In this document: in pieces, positions 58,010 through 64,000 of the stretch
Position numbering within the stretch: the stretch's first letter is position 1
Layout: every line of letters begins with the position of its first letter
NCBI GenBank assembly: GCA_014898425.1
Contig: RCSZ01000006.1
Coordinates: forward strand, 1,488,001-1,552,000
Reading direction: 5' to 3'
DNA length: 64,000 nucleotides
Source of the DNA: Botryotinia globosa
Lineage: Eukaryota > Ascomycota > Leotiomycetes > Helotiales > Sclerotiniaceae
Notes under the pieces: model-generated
The model's database searches: none
Told to the model about the DNA's origin: nothing
Seen by the model: only the letters and a program-made list of their open reading frames with translations
Position numbers and translations under genes: made by a program

Positions 58010-58573
58010 CAGTATGATAATCTGATTGTAGGTGATGTGACTGACGCGATGGCGTATATTGCAATCGTCCCTTTGAAAGGCAATCTATTCCCTTTTTAAT
58101 GATTTCGATCAACAGAATCTACCCAGGTGAGTAGGTAGGTATGGATTCCAAATTATCCAAACGGGTAGCAGAGTAGGTCTGCAGGCAAAGTTCTTTTTGG
58201 TACGATGACGATGTCTTTGGATATGACAATGCAACTTTCTTATGTATTTGGTAGTCGGGTATGAAAACGATAGCTAGGCGAAGAACGATTGATATTACTA
58301 TGTAGTATTTCCTACTGTTGATGTGTATTGTGCAGTGTCGTTGTAAATGAGGTTATTGAAAGAAGCTGTGTAGAAGATATTAATGAAGTCTCTGTAGGTA
58401 GATAGGTAGCTAGTATAGAGGGGAAGAGGCAAAGAGAAGAAGCTTTCTTCCTTCTCTGGTAAATTATGAATGAATGGATCAAAACATCATCAGATGAGCA
58501 GCTGATGAAGGTATCTCTTGACCTTTTGAATCACACTTCCACCAGTTCCTTCTATATTTGGTGATGGTCTAGT

Positions 58574-58627
58574 ATCTACTATGTAATATGTAATATGTAA
58601 TATAATATCTAATATCTAATATCTGAT
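58574..58627. repeat. AT-rich heptamer-like repeat
   Basis: Repeated ATATGTA and ATATCTA words in an AT-rich block. Confidence 0.7.
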
Positions 58628-59897
58628 TGATATTACAAAGTATTGATTGTATAATGGATACCTAATAATACCTAATACCTCCCTACCTCCTTCACTCCTT
58701 TGAATCTGATATCTCTTCCATCTTCTTTCCTTATTACTTCCATGTATGTAGCACCACCATCACTTCTCTTTTTGCATCAATATCCAATGCCAATATAAGA
58801 CTTTCTAGAAGGGGTTTGGACCCGGACAAGGAAGGGAAGCTACATGGAAAGTTCGGGGAAACCTTGTTAATATTTTGATACCATCATCCGAACGAAATAT
58901 GAAATCTCACCAAAATAATGCAAAGCTTTCAAAGCCTCAATTCCTAGAAGCAGGTACGACTCTGTACAAATCCGAATGCAACCTCAAAAGGAGCTGCCGA
59001 TATTAAAACACATGGTACACACGGGAAATCCATCACTCTACTAACTACTCATGAGCTATCGTAGGCACCTTTCCATAGATCCCACGAGGAATCCCAATAC
59101 AGTATTGATTTTGTCAGAGGAAGGATCGATGATATCTTTTGGGCTGAATAGCTCGAAAATGGTCCCGCCTGTCGAAGAAGCATAAGAGTCTATTAAAAGC
59201 ACTACCCATAGTCAGTTATAGTAGTAATATCTGGCAAAAGCCACTGGCTTCTGAGCCACCCCAACCGAGAGTCTGTGGAGGAACACTTGCCTGGATAAGT
59301 ATAGTTTGGCGTCATTCAACTTGACCGTCTCCAAAGTAACCGGCTGATGGTATCCAGTAGCAAGTCAAGATCGTACCTACCTCAGACACTACTACGTATT
59401 GCTCTCAGACCTTATCCCGATTGTTCGAAAGAGCTTCCTCAAGATGGGGAAGGGGGGAGGGAGAGGGTTTGGCAGTTGGCGTATCTCAAGACTTGTGAAA
59501 GATCGTGTAGAAGAGCAGCGGTCCTAGTGTATCTATCATCAGTGTCAATTGATGATGCCAAGATTTGGACATGTCTGAAGATTCTAGATTCTTTTGGGTT
59601 GGAGATTCAATACAGAATATAAATGGATCGATTCCTTTCAAGTTCCCACTCATCTATATTTCTCTTGCCGAAATTTGTTTGTAATGGCTAGACTGAACAA
59701 TGAACGAACACACACACATATTTGACAGCGATGCCCAATGCCGAGAACTGGAGATTCTGAACATCCAAGTGGATCTCCTAGCCAGCATCGCCAGGGAGGA
59801 AAGATCTCAAGAGGGGTTGGGAATAGGGGACCGACCTACTTCGTATGATAGCTTCAGGTACAAGAGTCAAGTCTCCACTCTAGTTAGTTAGTTAGTT

Positions 59898-60041
59898 TGA
59901 TGTTCCTGATGTTCCTGATGTTCCTGATGTTCCTGATGTTCCTGATGTTCCTGATGTTCCTGATGTTCCTGATGTTCCTGATGTTCCTGATGTTCCTGAT
60001 GTTCCTGATGTTCCTGATGTTCCTGATGTTCCTGATCTTCC
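59898..60041. repeat. 9-bp minisatellite (TGATGTTCC)x15
   Basis: Fifteen perfect head-to-tail copies from 59898 to 60032 followed by one copy with a single change (TGATCTTCC, 60033-60041). It is preceded by GTTA units (about 59881-59896). Being a multiple of three, it is open on both strands but is not regarded as a gene. Confidence 0.95.
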
Positions 60042-60417
60042 TCATTTTAAGCTTCAAAGCACCATCCAAATTTCATGGAAAAAACAGATAGAGAGTATGA
60101 AGCATGTCAGCTTTATGCAACGAGGGTCCGTTCAAAAATCTAGAAAAGTCTTCGAAAACCTAGATTCATGCAAAAGTTCTTCTCGGGCATTGACAGATTA
60201 ATTGTAATCCATTATTCAAAAAATACTGACCTGGTGGTTGTTTTCTTGAGATGAATTGGACCAACCTGGAAGTACCTCCCACCTACCTAACCTTACCGAC
60301 TAATCGATTATTCTAAGGCCAAAATCCTGCCTAGTTCTTATCAAGCTTTCATCAAAGCTTTATCAGTCAATTAGATCTACAGCCTTGTACATCACAATCA
60401 AACAAATTCATTCCCTT

Positions 60418-60446
60418 CCATCCATCCATCCATCCATCCATCCATC
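60418..60446. repeat. CCAT tetranucleotide repeat
   Basis: About seven CCAT units, roughly 240 bp before the Med31 start. Confidence 0.9.
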
Positions 60447-60685
60447 ATACTTTCATCCCCACGCATCGAATCGTAAGCTTGAACTCAATCTCCTCTATCC
60501 AATTTCTCTATCGATTCAAACTTTACCGACGTCATTACACCTTCATCTTCCATTCCGCCTGTTCCACTGCCAAAGGTTCCGCGAAACATCCGCATATTTC
60601 GCGATTTCCCCGGGCACCATCAAATACCATCCCTTGCTTCACAGGTACATCTTGCGCAACTCATAATACGCAACCCGAAAACAAA

Positions 60686-61301
60686 ATGACGACGATCAAT
60701 TCCCCTCCGGAAGACATTAAGATGGAGGATGGTACCGGGGTAACCCCTTCAGTATCTGGGGAGAATGAGGAACCAAAATTTGGAGGGTTTACAAGGTTTG
60801 AAATCGAACTTGAGGTATGTTGGAGAATTTAAATGTTTTCTTGAGTTCAAAAGAGAGGACTTGTGGGATAAAGGGATTTTCTGGAATTGGTAGAGCTGCA
60901 CATGTCCGCAGATGAGGGCTCGAATATCCATTCCCTTTGAATTCCAATTTCACCTCTACATTTCCTAATTGTTCCCCTTCCAATATCCATCCACCCATTG
61001 CCCATCTGCTAACTCACTTTAGTTCATAAATGCCATCTCATCGCCCTACTACCTAATGCACTTAGCCTCTCTCTCCTCTGGAACTCTTCTCAGCTCCCCA
61101 CCATTCATCGCCTACCTCAAATACTTACAATACTTTACCCAGCCCCCATATCTCAAATTTCTCTCTTATCCTGGACCTAGTTTGAAACACCTAGAATTAT
61201 TACAAAATGAGAATTTCAGAAGGGATTGTTTGAGTATAGATATTATAAGTATGCTCGCCAGTGAAGATATGGCAGCAGTAGAGAGGTGGCAGAAGGAATG
61301 A
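60686..61301 (+). CDS. MED31: Mediator complex subunit 31 (Med31/Soh1)
   Basis: Model join(60686..60814, 61023..61301), 135 aa with a 208-bp intron. The start ATG follows an in-frame open leader; MTTINSPPEDIKMEDG is a usual acidic N-terminus. The conserved core is clear: RFEIELE | FINAISSPYYLMHLAS, then FIAYLKYLQYFTQPPYLKFL, YPGPSLKHLELLQNENFRR and MAAVERWQKE. Med31 is the most conserved Mediator protein and sits in the middle module with Med7, helping RNA polymerase II recruitment. The intron lies exactly inside the first conserved helix between GAG and TTC. Convergent with Rpc11. Confidence 0.95.
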
Positions 61302-61954
61302 TGCAGTGGAGGGAACGGAGAAACCAACAAATCATCATTGTGCCACAGGTAGACCCATCAGAATTGATTGCGAGAGCATTTGTTTTCGAACGGCTTTGCT
61401 TTCGCTCGCTTTGTATCAAAAAATCCTATTATAGGACAGATGCAGATCTCACTTGCGCTCCTCTGCGTCTTGAAGGCCACCAATAATACTGCTTGGGGAA
61501 GGTCTACTAGTAGTGAGTTAAAGTGTTGGGATATCAGGCTTACCAGAAGTCATTGTTGATGGGAGAAAAGTCTTTTGCGATATACCAGGAGTTCTAGGTT
61601 TGAGATACGAAGTAATTGAACACATCGAAGTTGTTACGTTGGAGAATGAGTATGACTGAGAAGTAAAGGCTTCTTTTTTTAACGCTTTCTAATGAAAAGG
61701 AACCCGACGCCTTTTATGATATATATTCCACACCCATATGCAGCCTACTGATCTCACGAGGTATATTAACCATTACGCCTTATTGCAAAATCCCAGCCCA
61801 GATGTCCTACGCCATATGTGCTCAAAACTTTGCTAGGTTTCCCAGCATAACCTGCGCGACAAATCCCTTCGTGAACAAACCTCCAACATGTTTTTCATTT
61901 CGACATCCCCCAACTTCGTAGCAAAGATAACTCTGCAAACCTGCCCCCATTGAT
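61302..61954. other. Convergent intergenic Med31/Rpc11
   Basis: About 650 bp of 3' flanks. Short chance frames only. Confidence 0.5.
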
Positions 61955-62554
61955 TTAATTCTCTCTCCATTGATTTGCACATGTCATACACTACAACCAA
62001 ATTGTTAGCCCCATTCCTCTTTCATCATGATCATTCACGACCCTCTTCCTTTTCCTCCTCGTCCTCTCCCCAATTCCCCTCGTTACCCAAATTGCTACCA
62101 CTATCCCTGCTTGCAAACTCCAACCAAGTCAAGTAACGAACAAAGCAAAAAAACTTACCCTGTAAAATCCCGTCATCGGTTCATCCGCACTGCGAATCTG
62201 CACAAACCTCGCGGCAGCCACCATACCATTACACTCACTATTGGCGCATTGCTTAGGATAAGTATCGGCATTGGCCCAGGCATCTTTGCCTCCAAACACA
62301 TCTTCTTTTTCTTCGCGCACAAAGGTTTTGCGGTCGAAGATGGAGCGGGTGAGGATGTATTGGTAGGGACAGGTGAGACATTCGAGACGGTTTGCGCCGG
62401 TGAGATCTTGTGTCGAGGTGGGCGTGGGAGTCGAAGAATGAGGAGTTACGGAGACGGTGAGGATGTTGCTGCAGGAGGGACAGACTGGCGAGTGAGAAAA
62501 GTTAGTTGGGGAGAGGGGGAGATGGAGGGGAGGAGAGGACGTACAGAGAAGCAT
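61955..62554 (-). CDS. RPC11: RNA polymerase III subunit C11 (Rpc11, TFIIS-like)
   Basis: Model complement join(61955..61990, 62159..62484, 62545..62554), 123 aa. The first exon is only 10 nt (MLL plus one base) and the last only 36 nt (CMTCANQWREN-stop). Splicing gives MLLFCPSCSNIL, the N-terminal zinc ribbon, completed by ECLTCPYQY, and the C-terminal ribbon QCANSEC...CMTC. The catalytic hairpin RSADEPMTGFYR, with its acidic Asp-Glu pair, is intact. Rpc11 gives Pol III its RNA-cleavage, proofreading and termination-reinitiation activity. A Thr/Pro/Ser insertion (SSTPTPTSTQD) lengthens the linker between N-ribbon halves. The 60-bp first intron has no stop in frame, so its retention would insert 20 residues. 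Confidence 0.92.
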
Positions 62555-63485
62555 CTTGATGGTTTGGGATTGATATCGGATTTTCGAAGTGCTAGATAGG
62601 TATTTCTTTCTTTCTTTTTCCTCAATTTGTTTCCTGCGAATGTTTCTAATCTCGCGCAGATCACACTAATCAGCTCCTACGAAATTCCCGAATCGTATTG
62701 TTTCTTCAACGTCGCGCGCAATTTCACAAGTCAAATAATCTCAAGCTCTTTCTTTATCAATTTTATCAACCTCATCATAGGAACTTTTTTCCCGCTCGCT
62801 CGCTTACATAATTTCAACCCACCATTACACCGCACATGATACATCTCATCACACCCCCCAATCACAATGCTCCCAGCAAAAGCGTCCTCGGACCCAAACC
62901 TAAAAACTCCACTGATAGGTCCTACCTACCCTCACACGGCTGAGCACGATGGGGCAGGCTCGATGAACAGGGATGCTAGGCTCTGGGCTGAAAAATGTTG
63001 GCTGTTGTTACAGAGTCGGTGCGTTTCGTTTGGAGGAGTGGATGGATTGATTGATGGGTGTTTGGAGGAGTGGATGGATTGATTGATGGGTGTTGGGAGA
63101 AGCGCTGCACTTTCTGCTTCCCATACCTACTTCCCATATTACATTTACCATACTGAACGTGCATACCTACACACGGAGCATTGGCAAGATCGGATCAGAT
63201 ACTGTTGATTCTCTCTCGTCTTATTATTTTTATCGTTTAAAGAGGAGACGTATCGTCGGTCTTTCGTCTGAATTGTATTGTTTGGGAAGGAAGGATTTGC
63301 AGTTACGAAGTTACGGGATTTGAGGAAGAAGAGGGTTCGGTCCTCGATTGTTTGAGTTGGTTTACGCAGTGTTGTACCCTGCTTTGTTGGTGATTTGACT
63401 TGAACTTTTTGAGGTCTTCGGATTGTGAGGCTTGGGATTGTGATACTTTGGACGAAAGGAGAAGAGAAGGGAAAGATCAGATAAA
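62555..63485. promoter_or_regulatory. Divergent promoter region Rpc11 / ankyrin gene
   Basis: 930 bp without a convincing gene; contains the 32-bp duplication at 63029-63092. Confidence 0.5.
63029..63092. repeat. 32-bp unit duplicated in tandem
   Basis: The unit starting TTTGGAGGAGTGGATGGATT occurs twice without mismatch. Confidence 0.9.
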
Positions 63486-64000
63486 ATGACGGATCCGAGG
63501 GATATTGAGTATGAAGAGTCCGATGTATGTTACTCCACAGTCTCTTGGATCTAGGAATCTATACTAATACGCATCCAGGGAGCCTCACCCGCTGAACAAC
63601 TTGTCCACGCCGCTCGCGGTAACAACCTCGACCTAATGAAGGATATCCTCGAGAGTTGCAAAAGCGAAGAAGAAGCCGCCGACCTCCTCAACAATGCTAA
63701 AGATGGGAACGGAAGTTATGTGTATCATATTGCTGCTAGTCGGGGACTTTGTATGTTCTCCATTTCATTGCTTTTCCAATCCCATATCTCTACCCCCAGA
63801 ATGGCAAGCAAAGTACAAGTATACTAACATACCTACTCCCATAAAGATGAAATGATCGACTGGCTCACCCGTCAAGAGGGATTCGAATGTGATCCCATCT
63901 CGCAGGCCTCGGGCGAACAAGCAGGAGATACACCACTTCATTCTGCCGTCCGCTTTATCAACAATTTACCACCTACCCCTACCAATTTAGCCGCAGGTCA
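63486..64000 (+). CDS. Ankyrin-repeat protein, 5' part (Yar1-like)
   Basis: Partial at the right edge; visible model join(63486..63524, 63579..63750, 63847..64000). Introns are 54 and 96 bp. The acidic start MTDPRDIEYEESD is followed by one ankyrin-like repeat (GASPAEQLVHAARGNNLDLM, KDGNGSYVYHIAASRGL) and the start of another (GDTPLHSAVRFINN). A short acidic leader and few ankyrin repeats fit fungal Yar1, the chaperone of ribosomal protein Rps3, but other small ankyrin proteins are possible because the end is missing. Confidence 0.8.

Larger units (their letters stand above)
56513..60685. promoter_or_regulatory. 4.2-kb repeat-rich upstream region shared by Pal1 (-) and Med31 (+)
   Basis: No convincing gene. 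It carries many simple repeats: GGAT units (57724-57750), GGGAG/AGAGGG purine-rich DNA (57800-57885), GTAG units (57987-58009), ATGTAAT/ATCTAAT units (about 58574-58627), a 9-bp minisatellite (59898-60041) and CCAT units (60418-60446). Frames crossing these are low-complexity artefacts. Confidence 0.55.

Noticed and set aside
57505..58112. Long minus-strand frames of 143-192 codons upstream of Pal1
   Set aside because: They translate simple repeats (Ser/Pro/Tyr-Leu runs from GTAG, GGAT and GGAGA repeats) and do not resemble a protein.
59884..60091. Frames reading Phe-Leu-Met or Arg-Asn-Ile repeats
   Set aside because: Products of the 9-bp minisatellite, open on both strands only because the unit is a multiple of three.
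1..64000. tRNA and rRNA genes, CRISPR arrays, intact transposons
   Set aside because: No convincing tRNA A/B-box pair, rRNA block, spaced repeat array or long terminal repeats were recognised by eye; tRNAscan and RepeatMasker would be decisive.

Overview
This window is nuclear DNA from a filamentous ascomycete. The protein-coding genes carry short GT-AG introns (mostly 47-110 bp), often with CTRAY-type branch sites, and the products are fungal housekeeping or regulatory proteins. Base composition is moderately AT-rich. The gene set (Rax1, Tad1, Spp1, Rab escort protein, Rrp43, Pal1, Med31, Rpc11) together with the AT-leaning intergenic DNA suits a leotiomycete such as a Botrytis/Sclerotinia relative, but that placement is an inference and was not tested by any search. 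No rRNA, tRNA, CRISPR array or intact transposon was recognised.

Layout. 0.6-11.5 kb is gene-dense: a Rax1-like RGS membrane protein (+), a Zn2Cys6 transcription factor (+), an intradiol ring-cleavage dioxygenase (-) divergent from the tRNA adenosine deaminase Tad1 (+), and the COMPASS subunit Spp1 (-). From 11.5 to 30.0 kb there is only one well-supported gene, a two-finger C2H2 transcription factor (18741-19883, -), flanked by about 7.2 kb and 10.1 kb without a convincing gene. 30.0-47.4 kb resumes with a secreted GDSL/SGNH esterase (-), a CNL1-like BLOC-1 subunit (+), a RelA/SpoT-domain protein (-), a Rab escort protein (-), a large ferric reductase (-) and exosome Rrp43 (+). 48.4-53.0 kb holds three head-to-tail four-transmembrane genes whose two introns sit at equivalent places and in the same phases, so they look like an old tandem duplication. 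54.5-64.0 kb has Pal1 (-), a 4.2 kb stretch rich in simple repeats, Med31 (+) convergent with Rpc11 (-), and the start of an ankyrin-repeat gene (+) that runs off the right end.

Most genes are unrelated single-copy core genes, so the region is not a metabolic cluster. The parts most worth a second look are the tandem four-TM family, the fungal RelA/SpoT protein with a candidate broken exon inside its intron, and the isolated C2H2 regulator with its large non-coding flanks, which contain a repeated TGTACAGT element and a perfect 12-bp hairpin. Exon coordinates were built by hand from splice signals, reading frame and family conservation; every joined model given for a named gene closes in frame.
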